From positions 121,285 through 185,284 of the forward strand of contig JAWLGP010000008.1 in assembly GCA_041685045.1 (NCBI GenBank): a stretch of 64,000 nucleotides of DNA. Reading direction: 5' to 3'. The stretch comes from Thiohalomonas sp041685045 (GTDB lineage Bacteria > Pseudomonadota > Gammaproteobacteria > Thiohalomonadales > Thiohalomonadaceae). Positions 46,219 to 54,611 of this stretch are shown here, piece after piece (the stretch's first letter is position 1; each line of letters begins with the position of its first letter). The notes under the pieces were generated by a model that worked only from the letters and a program-made list of their open reading frames with translations, ran no database searches and was not told where the DNA came from. Both the position numbers and the translations under genes were made by a program.

Positions 46219-47586
46219 CTAGATCTTCCGAGCCTGCTCCGCCGCGTTACCGATATAGCTACCAGGCGTCATCGCCTTCAGCCGTACCTTCACCTCATCC
46301 GGCAACTCCAACCCGTCGATAAACGCCGCCATCCCCGCCTGGTCCACCCGCTTACCACGGGTCAGCTCTTTCAGCTTCTCGTACGGCTTCTCGATCCCAT
46401 AACGGCGCATCACGGTCTGGATCGGCTCGGCCAGGACCTCCCAGTTGGCCTCCAGGTCGGCCGCCAAGGCGGTCGGGTTCGCCTCCAGCTTGCTGATCCC
46501 CTTCAGGGTCGACTGGTAGGCGATCAGCGCATGGGCCACGCCGACGCCCAGGGTGCGCAGCACGGTGGAGTCGGTCAGGTCGCGCTGCATGCGGGAGATG
46601 GGCAGCTTGGCGGCAAGATGCCCGAACAGGGCGTTGGCCACGCCGAGGTTGCCCTCGGAGTTCTCGAAGTCGATCGGGTTGACCTTGTGCGGCATGGTGG
46701 AGGAGCCCACCTCGCCGGCCACCGTGCGCTGCTTGAAGTAGCCCACGGAGATGTAGGACCACACGTCGCGATCAAAGTCGATCAGGATGGTATTGAACCG
46801 CGCCAGCGCATCGAAAAACTCGGCGATGTAGTCGTGCGGCTCGATCTGAATGGTGTACGGGTTCCAGGAGAGCCCCAGCGAGGTGACGAACTCCTCAGCG
46901 AACTGCTCCCAGTCCACCTCCGGGTAGGCGGAAAGATGGGCGTTGTAGTTGCCGGTGGCGCCGTTGATCTTGCCAAGCAGCGGCACCCCCTTGATCTGAT
47001 CCGCCTGGCGCATCAGACGGTAGGCCACATTCGCCATCTCCTTACCCAGCGTGGAAGGGGAGGCGGGCTGACCGTGGGTGCGGGAGAGCATCGGCAGGTC
47101 GGCGAGCTTATGGGCCAGGTCGCGGACGGCGGCGATCACGTCGTCCATCATCGGCACCACCACCTGGGTGCGTGCCTCGCGCAGCATCAGGGCGTAGGCC
47201 AGGTTGTTGATGTCCTCGGAGGTGCAGGCGAAGTGGATGAACTCGCTGACCGCCTCCAGCTCGGCGTTGCCGGCGATCTTCTCCTTCAGGAAGTACTCGA
47301 CCGCCTTCACGTCGTGGTTGGTGGTGCGCTCGATGTTCTTGACCCGCTGGGCGTCCTCGACACTGAAGTTGTCGACGATGCCGTTCAGCAGGTTGTCGGC
47401 GTGCTCGGACAGGGCCGGCACCTCGGCGATGGCCGGATGGGCCGCCAGCTTCTGCAGCCAGCGCACCTCCACCAGCACGCGGTGGCGGATCAGACCGTAC
47501 TCGCTGAAGATGGGACGCAGCTCGGCGGTCTTGCTGCCGTAGCGGCCGTCGACGGGGGAAATGGCGGTCAGTTCGGTCAGGTCCAT
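46219..47586 (-). CDS. purB: adenylosuccinate lyase
   Basis: 455 residues, the length of the E. coli enzyme. The start MDLTELTAISPVDGRYGSKT is close to that of E. coli PurB. The lyase signature SSTMPHKVNPIDFENSEGN lies around residues 294-312 and contains the catalytic serine loop; TSEDINNLAYALM is the substrate-binding segment. It performs two steps of purine synthesis: SAICAR to AICAR plus fumarate, and adenylosuccinate to AMP plus fumarate. GGAG precedes the ATG at 47586. It stands alone, bracketed on both sides by arrays of the same tandem repeat. Confidence 0.97.
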   Translation of the reverse strand: MDLTELTAISPVDGRYGSKTAELRPIFSEYGLIRHRVLVEVRWLQKLAAHPAIAEVPALSEHADNLLNGIVDNFSVEDAQRVKNIERTTNHDVKAVEYFLKEKIAGNAELEAVSEFIHFACTSEDINNLAYALMLREARTQVVVPMMDDVIAAVRDLAHKLADLPMLSRTHGQPASPSTLGKEMANVAYRLMRQADQIKGVPLLGKINGATGNYNAHLSAYPEVDWEQFAEEFVTSLGLSWNPYTIQIEPHDYIAEFFDALARFNTILIDFDRDVWSYISVGYFKQRTVAGEVGSSTMPHKVNPIDFENSEGNLGVANALFGHLAAKLPISRMQRDLTDSTVLRTLGVGVAHALIAYQSTLKGISKLEANPTALAADLEANWEVLAEPIQTVMRRYGIEKPYEKLKELTRGKRVDQAGMAAFIDGLELPDEVKVRLKAMTPGSYIGNAAEQARKI

Positions 47587-47681
47587 GCCGGCTCCAATCG
47601 GGGAATTCGGAAAACCGGCGATTTTACACGATAGTAGGGCAGGGCTCCTACCGTTCGACTATGGGCGACGCGACGCCGCGC

Positions 47682-48752
47682 TACTCCTGTGGGAGGGCCG
47701 TCCCCCATGCGGGGCATAAATCCCCGGCGCGATGCGGCGCTCGGTGGGACACCCAAACCTCACGGCTTCGCCCAACGCCCAATCGCGGCGAGGACGCCCC
47801 TCCCACAGGGCACCACACAGATTCCCGGCGCCCCGGTGCCGCGCTACTCCTGTGGGAGGGCCGTCCCCGGCGCGACACGGCGCTCGGCAGGGCACCCAAA
47901 CCTCCCGGCTCCGCCCAGCCCCAATCGCGGCGAGGACGCCCCTCCCACAAGCAACATACAAATTCCCGGCGCCGCGGTGCCTCATTACTCCTGTGGGAGG
48001 GCCGTCCCCCCTGCGGGGCATAAATCCCCGGCGCGATGCGGCGCCCGGCGGGGCACCCAAACCTCACGGCTCCGCCCAACGCCCAATCGCGGCGAGGACG
48101 CCCCTCCCACAAGCAACATACAAATTCCCGGCGCCGCGGTGCCGCGTTACTCCTGTGGGAGGGCCGTACCCCCTGCGGGGCATAAATCCCCGGCGCGACG
48201 CGGCGCTCGGCGGAGCACCCAAACCCCACGGCTCCGCCCAACGCCCAATCGCGGCGAGGACGCCCCTCCCACAAGCAACATACAAATTCCCGGCGCCGCG
48301 TTGCCGCGCTACTCCTGTGGGAGGGCCGTCCCCCATGCGGGGCATAAATCCCCGGCGCGATGCGGCGCTCGGCGGGGCACCCAAACTTCATGGCTCCGCC
48401 CAACGCCCAATCGCGGCGAGGACGCCCCTCCCACAGGGCACCATACAGATTCCCTGCGCCGCGGTGCCAGCTACTCCTGTGGGAGGGCCGTCCCCGGCGC
48501 GACGGGGCGCTCGGCAGGGCACCCAAACCTCCCGGGCTTCGCCCAACACCCAATCGCGGCGAGGACGCCCCTCCCACACAGGACAACATATAAATTCCCG
48601 GCGCCGCGGAGCCTCATTACTCCTGTGGAAGGGTTGTACCCCATGCGGGGCACAAAATCCCCGGCCCGATGGGGCGCTCGGCGGGCACCCAAACCTTCCG
48701 GCTTCGCCGAACGCCGAATCGCGGCGAGGACGCCGCTCCTACAGAAGCCAAC
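47682..48752. repeat. tandem repeat array 2, seven units
   Basis: Seven units starting at 47682, 47845, 47986, 48148, 48310, 48472 and 48618, with periods of 141, 146, 162 or 163 bp. The unit is the same as in array 1 (GTGGGAGGGCCGTCC at the left, CGAGGACGCCCCTCCCAC at the right, with or without the GCGGGGCATAAATCC insert). Units differ by only a few bases, implying recent expansion or homogenisation. The array fills the gap between purB and the small gene ending at 48770. Only repeat material is seen here; no gene. Confidence 0.9.
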
Positions 48753-48769
48753 GGCTCGGGACGAGATCG

Positions 48770-49024
48770 CTACTCCACCCCCGCCACCACCATCCGCTCC
48801 GCCTGCACCGATTCCTGCGGAATATCCGGCTCCGGCGGTACCTGCCGCAGCTGTCGCAACCACGCATTGGTCAGCTCAATCCGCTCCCGGCGCAGGTCGC
48901 GTTGGCGGTCGTTCCCGACGGTCTGTTCCACCACGAACGGCTGTTCGAAAAATTCTGCCTGATCCTGAGTGTCCGAGACGTTCAGGATCCCTAGTGTCAC
49001 CAGAAAGGCCATAAGCGAGCTCAT
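48770..49024 (-). CDS. small exported or membrane-anchored hypothetical protein
   Basis: 84 residues. The first 18 residues (MSSLMAFLVTLGILNVSD) could be a signal or anchor. The rest is polar and rich in Q, R and E (RQRDLRRERIELTNAWLRQL). A strong ribosome site, AAGGAGACAGCG, stands before the ATG at 49024, which is the main reason to accept the gene. It is divergent from acnB. No family was recognised. Confidence 0.6.
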   Translation of the reverse strand: MSSLMAFLVTLGILNVSDTQDQAEFFEQPFVVEQTVGNDRQRDLRRERIELTNAWLRQLRQVPPEPDIPQESVQAERMVVAGVE

Positions 49025-49201
49025 CGCTGTCTCCTTTCCCCATTTCTTTGCAGCGTACGCGCGTGAGCAGCGTCGGCTATGGGGGATTAACGGTAACTAC
49101 ACGGTACGCACCCCCCGTTTTAATGTCGCCGACCCCGGTCACGGCGGGGCCGTGCGCGGTTCGCGAATCCGGCAGCCTGTCAAAATCGGGAAACCTTAAT
49201 G

Positions 49202-49241
49202 TATGCTAAGCCCATTCACTGGTTTAAAGAGTTAAACCAGT
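49202..49241 (+). promoter_or_regulatory. acnB leader with perfect inverted repeat
   Basis: ACTGGTTTAA and TTAAACCAGT (49218-49227 and 49232-49241) form a perfect 10-bp inverted repeat with a 4-base centre, 30 bp before the acnB start at 49271. TATGCT at 49202-49207 is a possible -10 box, which would place the dyad at the transcription start, as for a repressor operator or a 5' hairpin. The dyad is seen in the sequence; the promoter role is inferred. Confidence 0.45.
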
Positions 49242-49270
49242 TTCTCGGAATGAGCTTCAGAGTATTGAAA

Positions 49271-51835
49271 ATGCTGAAAGAATACAGAGTGCATATTGCC
49301 GAGCGCGAGGCCCAGGGCCTGCCGCCGCTGCCCCTCGATGCCGCCCAGACCGCGGCCTTGGTGGAACTCATCAAGAACCCGCCCCAGGGCGAAGAGGCGT
49401 TCCTGGTCGAACTGCTGACCCACCGCGTCCCGCCCGGGGTGGACGAGGCCGCCTACGTCAAGGCCGCCTTCCTGGCCGACGTCGCCAAGGGCGCCGCCAG
49501 CACCGCGCTCATCGACCGCAAGCACGCCACCGAACTGCTCGGCACCATGGTCGGCGGCTACAACATCCAGCCCCTGGTCGACCTGCTGGACGACGCCGAC
49601 CTCGCTCCCATCGCCGCCGACGCCCTCAGCAAAACCCTGCTGGTGTTCGACGCCTACGCCGACGTCGCCGCCAAGGCCAAGTCCAACGCCCACGCCAAGC
49701 GCGTGGTCGACGCCTGGGCCGAGGCCGAATGGTTCACCGCCCGCGAACCGCTGGCCGACGAGATCAAGGTCACCGTGTTCAAGGTCCCCGGCGAGACCAA
49801 CACCGACGACCTCTCCCCGGCCTCCGAGGCCTGGAGCCGCCCCGACATCCCGCTGCACGCCATGGCGATGCTGCAGAGCAAGATGCCGGACGGCATCGAC
49901 ACTATTAAGAAGCTGAAGGTGGAGAAGGGCCTGCCGGTCGCCTTCGTCGGCGACGTGGTCGGCACCGGCTCCTCGCGCAAGTCCGCCATCAACTCCGTGC
50001 TCTGGCACATGGGCAACGACATCCCCTACGTGCCCAACAAGCGGGCCGGCGGCGTGGTGCTCGGCGGCAAGATCGCCCCCATCTTCTTCAACACCGCCGA
50101 AGACGCCGGCGCCCTGCCCATCGAGTGCGACGTCGACAAGCTCAACACCGGCGACGTGATCACCATCAAGCCCTACGCCGGCACCATCGAAAACGAGGCG
50201 GGCGAGGTGGTCGCCACCTTCGAACTGAAGCCCTCGACCATCACCGACGAGGTGCGCGCCGGCGGCCGTATCCCGCTCATCATCGGCCGCTCCCTGACCG
50301 ACAAGACCCGCGCCGACCTGAACCTGCCGGCCTCCGAGGTCTTCAAGCGCCCGGTCCCCCCAACCGACACCGGCAAAGGCTTCACCCTGGCGCAGAAGAT
50401 GGTGGGCGCCGCCTGCGGCGTCGAGGGCATCCGTCCCGGCACCTACTGCGAGCCGCGCATGACCACCGTCGGCTCCCAGGACACCACCGGCGCCATGACC
50501 CGCGATGAGCTCAAGGAGCTGGCCTGCCTCGGCTTCTCCGCCGACCTGGTGATGCAGTCCTTCTGCCACACCGCCGCCTACCCCAAGCCGGTGGACATCA
50601 AGCTGCAGCACGACCTGCCCAAGTTCATCAGCACCCGCGGCGGCGTCAGTCTGCGCCCCGGCGACGGCGTCATCCACTCCTGGATGAACCGCATGCTGCT
50701 GCCCGACACCGTCGGCACCGGCGGCGACTCCCACACCCGCTTCCCCATCGGCATCAGCTTCCCGGCCGGCTCCGGCCTGGTCGCCTTCGCCGCCGCGCTG
50801 GGCGTCATGCCGCTGGACATGCCCGAATCGGTGCTGGTGCGCTTCAAGGGCGAGATGCAGCCGGGCGTCACCCTGCGTGACCTGGTCAACGCCATCCCCT
50901 ACGCCGCCATCCAGCAGGGGCTGCTCACCGTCGAGAAGCAGGGCAAGAAGAACATCTTCTCCGGCCGCATCCTCGAGATCGAAGGGCTGCCGGACCTCAA
51001 GGTCGAACAGGCCTTCGAACTCTCGGACGCCTCCGCCGAACGCTCCGCCGCCGCCTGCACCGTGCGCCTGAACAAGGAGCCGATCATCGAATACCTGCAG
51101 AGCAACGTGACCCTGCTCAAGTGGATGATCGCCAACGGCTACGAAGACAAGCGCACCCTGAGCCGCCGCATCGAGGCGATGGAAAAGTGGCTGGCCGACC
51201 CGCAGCTGCTGGAGCCGGATGCCGACGCCGACTACGCCGCCGTGATCGAGATCGACCTCGCCGACATCAAGGAACCCATCGTCGCCTGCCCGAACGACCC
51301 GGACGACGTGAAGCTCCTCTCCGAAGTGGCCGGCGCCAAGATCGACGAAGTCTTCATCGGCTCCTGCATGACCAACATCGGCCACTACCGCGCCGCCGGC
51401 AAGGTGCTGGAGAAGGACGGCGGCTCCGTCCCGACCCGCCTCTGGATCGCCCCGCCCACCAAGATGGACGAGCACCAGCTGGTGGAGGAGGGGTACTACA
51501 GCGTGTACGGCAAGGCCGGGGCGCGGACGGAGATGCCGGGGTGTTCGCTGTGCATGGGGAACCAGGCGCGGGTTGCGGATAGCGCGACCGTGTTCTCCAC
51601 CTCAACCCGCAACTTCCCGAACCGGCTTGGCAAAGGCGCCAATGTTTATCTGGGCTCCGCGGAACTGGCGGCGGTGGCGGCGATTCTTGGAAAGATCCCG
51701 ACGGTTGAGGAGTATCGGGAGAGGGTGGGGATGTTGGATACCATGGCGGGGGATGTTTATCGGTATCTGAATTTCCACCAGATTGAGGAATACCAAAAGG
51801 TCGCCGCCAAGGTGATCCCAATCGCCGCAGCTTAG
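49271..51835 (+). CDS. acnB: aconitate hydratase B
   Basis: 854 residues, close to E. coli AcnB (865). It begins MLKEYRVHIAERE, followed by LPPLPLDAAQTAALVELIKNP, the AcnB-specific HEAT-like domain. The swivel domain comes before the catalytic core (FTLAQKMVGAACGVEGIRPG). The 4Fe-4S ligands are in GSCMTN (C about 699) and PGCSLCMGNQ (C about 758 and 761). It isomerises citrate to isocitrate in the TCA cycle and may also act as 2-methylaconitate hydratase. The frame stays open to an ATG at 49199, but those 24 codons are AT-richer, contain an inverted repeat and are absent from the family start, so 49271 is preferred. Confidence 0.95.
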   Translation: MLKEYRVHIAEREAQGLPPLPLDAAQTAALVELIKNPPQGEEAFLVELLTHRVPPGVDEAAYVKAAFLADVAKGAASTALIDRKHATELLGTMVGGYNIQPLVDLLDDADLAPIAADALSKTLLVFDAYADVAAKAKSNAHAKRVVDAWAEAEWFTAREPLADEIKVTVFKVPGETNTDDLSPASEAWSRPDIPLHAMAMLQSKMPDGIDTIKKLKVEKGLPVAFVGDVVGTGSSRKSAINSVLWHMGNDIPYVPNKRAGGVVLGGKIAPIFFNTAEDAGALPIECDVDKLNTGDVITIKPYAGTIENEAGEVVATFELKPSTITDEVRAGGRIPLIIGRSLTDKTRADLNLPASEVFKRPVPPTDTGKGFTLAQKMVGAACGVEGIRPGTYCEPRMTTVGSQDTTGAMTRDELKELACLGFSADLVMQSFCHTAAYPKPVDIKLQHDLPKFISTRGGVSLRPGDGVIHSWMNRMLLPDTVGTGGDSHTRFPIGISFPAGSGLVAFAAALGVMPLDMPESVLVRFKGEMQPGVTLRDLVNAIPYAAIQQGLLTVEKQGKKNIFSGRILEIEGLPDLKVEQAFELSDASAERSAAACTVRLNKEPIIEYLQSNVTLLKWMIANGYEDKRTLSRRIEAMEKWLADPQLLEPDADADYAAVIEIDLADIKEPIVACPNDPDDVKLLSEVAGAKIDEVFIGSCMTNIGHYRAAGKVLEKDGGSVPTRLWIAPPTKMDEHQLVEEGYYSVYGKAGARTEMPGCSLCMGNQARVADSATVFSTSTRNFPNRLGKGANVYLGSAELAAVAAILGKIPTVEEYRERVGMLDTMAGDVYRYLNFHQIEEYQKVAAKVIPIAAA

Positions 51836-51914
51836 TCGTCGTTCCCGCGCAGCAGGTAGCCGAGCCGCAATCACGCCTCGTATACTCGCGGGAACGCGTT
51901 TCCAGGAGATTGCT

Positions 51915-52157
51915 GTGGCAAGCCGTGAACAGCTCTTGAAAGACGTACTCGCACTGCCAGTGGGGGAGCGAGCGGAAATCGTCGAGGCCCTGCTCTCCAG
52001 TCTGGATGCGCCCGACCAGGCGAGTGATGAATTATGGGCCAAAGAAGCCGAAGCGCGGCTCGATGCCTATGAGCGGGGCGAACTGAAGGCCATTCCTCTC
52101 GCGGAAGTCCTCGCCAAGTACGGTGAGGGGCAATGCGCGCCCAGTGAACGGAACTAA
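51915..52157 (+). CDS. addiction-module antitoxin-like protein (TIGR02574 type)
   Basis: 80 residues from GTG at 51915 with CAGGAG in front. LLKDVLALPVGERAEIVEALLSSLD matches the short helical addiction-module family, also seen in the downstream gene at 52563. Normally a RelE/ParE toxin follows; here the next gene is a nucleotidyltransferase starting 5 bp later, so this antitoxin appears orphaned or re-paired. The antitoxin role is by family only. Confidence 0.78.
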   Translation: MASREQLLKDVLALPVGERAEIVEALLSSLDAPDQASDELWAKEAEARLDAYERGELKAIPLAEVLAKYGEGQCAPSERN

Positions 52158-52161
52158 ACGA

Positions 52162-52473
52162 ATGCGCCCCGAAATCGAACAACACCGAGCAGCCATCGCC
52201 GAGCTATGCCGCCGCTACCGTGTACGGCGCCTGGAAGTATTCGGGTCGGCGGCGCGGGGTGATGACTTCGACCCCGCGAAGAGCGATGCAGATTTCCTGG
52301 TCGAATTCGATCAAAGTACGGAAATGCCGGCACTTGAGGAGTTCTTCGGGTTGAGGGATTCGCTGGAGCAGGTCCTCGGGCGCCATGTGGACCTTGTCGA
52401 GTCAGGTGCGGTGAGAAACCCGTATATCCTCGCAAGCATCAATCGCTCGAAAGAGAGTGTTTATGGAGCGTGA
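52162..52473 (+). CDS. MNT-type nucleotidyltransferase (antitoxin half of an MNT/HEPN pair)
   Basis: 103 residues. The minimal nucleotidyltransferase motif VFGSAARGDDF with SDADFLVEF (S41-D42-A-D44) is intact, giving the two metal-binding aspartates. Such proteins AMPylate and silence a HEPN RNase toxin encoded immediately after them. The expected partner starts at 52463 inside the end of this gene but is truncated. Without a live toxin it may be non-functional or serve another role. Confidence 0.88.
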   Translation: MRPEIEQHRAAIAELCRRYRVRRLEVFGSAARGDDFDPAKSDADFLVEFDQSTEMPALEEFFGLRDSLEQVLGRHVDLVESGAVRNPYILASINRSKESVYGA

Positions 52474-52558
52474 TCCCCGTGCTTGCCTCTGGGATGCCCG
52501 CGATGCCGCGGACGCGATTCTCGAACCCGGCCGCGCACTAAACGGAAGAGGGGAGTGA
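52463..52558 (+). pseudogene. truncated HEPN (DUF86-like) toxin remnant
   Basis: The ATG at 52463 overlaps the MNT stop and opens MERDPRACLWDARDAADAIL, the typical N-terminus of HEPN/DUF86 toxins. After about 20 codons it loses similarity (EPGRALNGRGE) and stops at 52558, so about 80-90 residues including the RxxxxH active site are missing. An internal deletion is the simplest explanation. The remnant shows that the locus was a full MNT/HEPN module. Confidence 0.7.
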
Positions 52559-52562
52559 CACG

Positions 52563-52781
52563 ATGAAGAAACTATCTGCCTCTGACATCGCTGAAATGCC
52601 CCTCGAGCAGCGTATCCAGCTCGTCGAGGATATTTGGGATTCCATCGCCGAGCTACCCGAGGCGCTCAACGTTCCCGAGTGGCATAAAGGCGAGCTGGAA
52701 AAGAGACTGGAGCGTTATCACGCGGACCCCTCGCAGGGTACGCCGTGGCAGGAAGTTCGCGACAAGATTCTGAAGGGCTGA
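52563..52781 (+). CDS. addiction-module antitoxin (TIGR02574 type)
   Basis: 72 residues, MKKLSASDIAEMPLEQRIQLVEDIWDSIAEL, the common antitoxin of a RelE/ParE-type pair. The charged C-terminus (GTPWQEVRDKIL) would wrap the toxin. GGAAGAGGGGAG precedes the ATG. It is 3 bp before the toxin start, so both are translated together and probably autoregulated. Confidence 0.9.
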   Translation: MKKLSASDIAEMPLEQRIQLVEDIWDSIAELPEALNVPEWHKGELEKRLERYHADPSQGTPWQEVRDKILKG

Positions 52782-52784
52782 CGG

Positions 52785-53087
52785 GTGCTGATCTTACGCA
52801 AGGAGGCGGAAGCTGATCTCCACTCCGGGTACAAGTGGTACGAGCAGCAGAAGGATGGCTTGGGACGCGTGTTTATCGCAGAAATCGACCGGGTAATGAC
52901 TTCCGTTGAAGAACAGCCCGGACGGTATGCGGAGGTCTTCGGTTCCGTGCGCCGCGCCCTATCGCGGCGTTTCCCATACGCGATCTATTTCTTGCAGCGT
53001 GATTCGGATGTTATTGTCCTGGGAGTGCTTCACCAACGACGGCATCCTGGGGTGTGGCAGAAGAGGATTTTGGGTAGTGGTGTTTGA
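52785..53087 (+). CDS. RelE/ParE family toxin
   Basis: 100 residues from GTG at 52785. KEAEADLHSGYKWYEQQKDGLG and the core strands RRFPYAIYFLQRDSDVIVLGVLHQRRHP are typical of ParE/RelE toxins. The two possible targets are DNA gyrase (ParE) and ribosome-bound mRNA (RelE); sequence alone does not decide. It lies directly before the AT-rich island. Confidence 0.9.
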   Translation: MLILRKEAEADLHSGYKWYEQQKDGLGRVFIAEIDRVMTSVEEQPGRYAEVFGSVRRALSRRFPYAIYFLQRDSDVIVLGVLHQRRHPGVWQKRILGSGV

Positions 53088-53233
53088 TTTACTCTGACCC
53101 GGTTTATCGAACCCTGTTTATCGCGGATTCCCGCTTCCGCAGATCCGTTTCCCGAAGCTGAAACATGCTGGTACGCTCTAAGCATCGACGCTACTGCTCA
53201 TTTCTGCAAGAATAAGGCTTAAGAAAACGCAAC

Positions 53234-54220
53234 ATGAGTACAAGGAAGCCTACAAGAATCAAGACTTGGCCGGAACTGGAATCCTATCTGCCGCTGCTTA
53301 TGCGGTTACCTAATAAGCGGAGCGACCCAGAACACTCCGTTGGGATTGACTTTAGTCGAGCGCGCAAGATCGAAATGACAGCGCTAAGTTGCTTCATTAT
53401 GAGAGTATTGCGTTACCTGAAGGAACAGAAAGTCACAACTAGAATAGTAATCGAAAAACCCGTCCACGCGCTTCCCGCCAAGCTGCTCACAGCATCAAAT
53501 TTCGAATTTCTTATTAATAAATATAATCCGTTTCCAATTGATGAGACAGTTAACGATTTGTTTTCCGAGGCTCCCACAAATTCCCTTAGTCCTATCGAGT
53601 ACGGACATTTAGGGGCCAACTATGTGGCATTTCCTCTCTTGTATTTGCCGTTCTCTTCGAATCTAGATCGCAGGGAAGCGGTGGCTCAATTCGAATATCA
53701 GGTGCACGAATGGATTGCACCAATTGTGAAAAATAGAATCAACCTTCCACAATTTCTTATGGTGCTCAAGGAGATTTCTAAGAACTCAGCGGATCATATA
53801 GACGGCGATGCCGTTTTTGGTATGGACATTAAATTGTTTGATAAGCATTCGTTTGTGTTGCAGTTCGCCTATAGCGATAGCGGTCCCGGTATTCATCAAG
53901 GTATTTGGACCCGCCTCGCAGAGCAAGTAAAACAAACTAGGGAACGGCATAAAGGAATTTCCGAGTCTTACGTGTATGCGTTACGTAATGGGTTTAGCAC
54001 CAAGCGTGGGAACGGGCTTAATATGGGGATAGGTATGTCCATGATAATGGAGGGCGCGAAAAAGCTTGGTCTGGATTTATCGGTCTTTGACGCCGAAAGT
54101 CGTGGGTTGATCACGGAAATCAAGGAGGCAACGCATAAAGAAGTGAGGCGATCGTTCTTTGTTGTTTCTCCGAACCTTGGGTTTACCTATTACGGAAGAA
54201 TGGTATATGGCAACGATTGA
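53234..54220 (+). CDS. STAS-like/GHKL ATPase (anti-sigma or signalling ATPase-like)
   Basis: 328 residues. The N-terminal part (about 35-90: VGIDFSRARKIEMTALSCFI) resembles a STAS strand-helix pattern. The C-terminal half is a GHKL ATPase: N-box MVLKEISKNSADH (about 175-187), G1 box YSDSGPGI (about 214-221) and G2 box GNGLNMGIGMSM (about 260-271). No phospho-accepting histidine or membrane helix is present, so it is not a sensor kinase. It is the first gene of an AT-rich five-gene operon and overlaps the next gene by 14 bp. Family members act as anti-sigma kinases or signalling ATPases; the role here is open. Confidence 0.8.
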   Translation: MSTRKPTRIKTWPELESYLPLLMRLPNKRSDPEHSVGIDFSRARKIEMTALSCFIMRVLRYLKEQKVTTRIVIEKPVHALPAKLLTASNFEFLINKYNPFPIDETVNDLFSEAPTNSLSPIEYGHLGANYVAFPLLYLPFSSNLDRREAVAQFEYQVHEWIAPIVKNRINLPQFLMVLKEISKNSADHIDGDAVFGMDIKLFDKHSFVLQFAYSDSGPGIHQGIWTRLAEQVKQTRERHKGISESYVYALRNGFSTKRGNGLNMGIGMSMIMEGAKKLGLDLSVFDAESRGLITEIKEATHKEVRRSFFVVSPNLGFTYYGRMVYGND

Positions 54221-54611
54221 ACTTAAGAACATCGGGGTTTTCCGGCTCGACAGACGCGAAGCTGTTGAGGTAGTTAGGAAAAACATTCCTGACGTATGTG
54301 ATGCCCCTATAACAATCGATCTGACCGGGACAATTGTTGATTATCCTTTCGTTGCCAACCTAATTGACGATCTTATTGAGTGCGTGTCCGATGGAGGGTC
54401 TAAAATTATTACAGTTATCACGGATTTGGACTTTCCAGATAGTGTCTTGTGCAATTTATTTTTTCGGGGAAGTAAATTTATTGACGGGGCCGAAGAGAAC
54501 GAACGCGTCCTTGAGCGTATAGCGGGGATTACTGCTTCTAAGGGTATAGCACTAATCATCAAGATCGTCAACTTTGAATCTTCTGCCTTGCTTCGAGAGA
54601 TCTCTGTCTGA
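54207..54611 (+). CDS. STAS-like (DUF4325-like) protein
   Basis: 134 residues from ATG at 54207. ITIDLTGTIVDYPFVANLIDDLIECV looks like the STAS strand-helix of anti-anti-sigma or DUF4325 proteins. The C-terminal half is alpha/beta with IALIIKIVNFES. It overlaps the GHKL gene by 14 bp and the next gene by one base (TGATG), so the three are translationally coupled. It probably binds the upstream GHKL ATPase as a partner-switching pair. That relation is inferred from gene order and family. Confidence 0.68.
   Translation: MATIELKNIGVFRLDRREAVEVVRKNIPDVCDAPITIDLTGTIVDYPFVANLIDDLIECVSDGGSKIITVITDLDFPDSVLCNLFFRGSKFIDGAEENERVLERIAGITASKGIALIIKIVNFESSALLREISV

Noticed and set aside
45472..48752. Possible CRISPR array
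   Set aside because: Units are 141-163 bp inverted repeats without short unique spacers and no cas genes are present.
45457..49014. Long open frames (about 725, 441, 420 and 302 codons) across the two repeat arrays
   Set aside because: They run through tandem hairpin units whose lengths happen to keep several frames open on both strands; the repeated GRPSRRDAALGG-like peptides are translations of the repeat, no ribosome site or family supports them, and they overlap purB.
49232..51475. 747-codon minus-strand open frame opposite acnB
   Set aside because: Composition is antisense shadow (V, G, D, H rich) and acnB carries all family motifs; similar shadows opposite the P-ATPase (22968-24746) and rapA (60328-62916) were dropped for the same reason.
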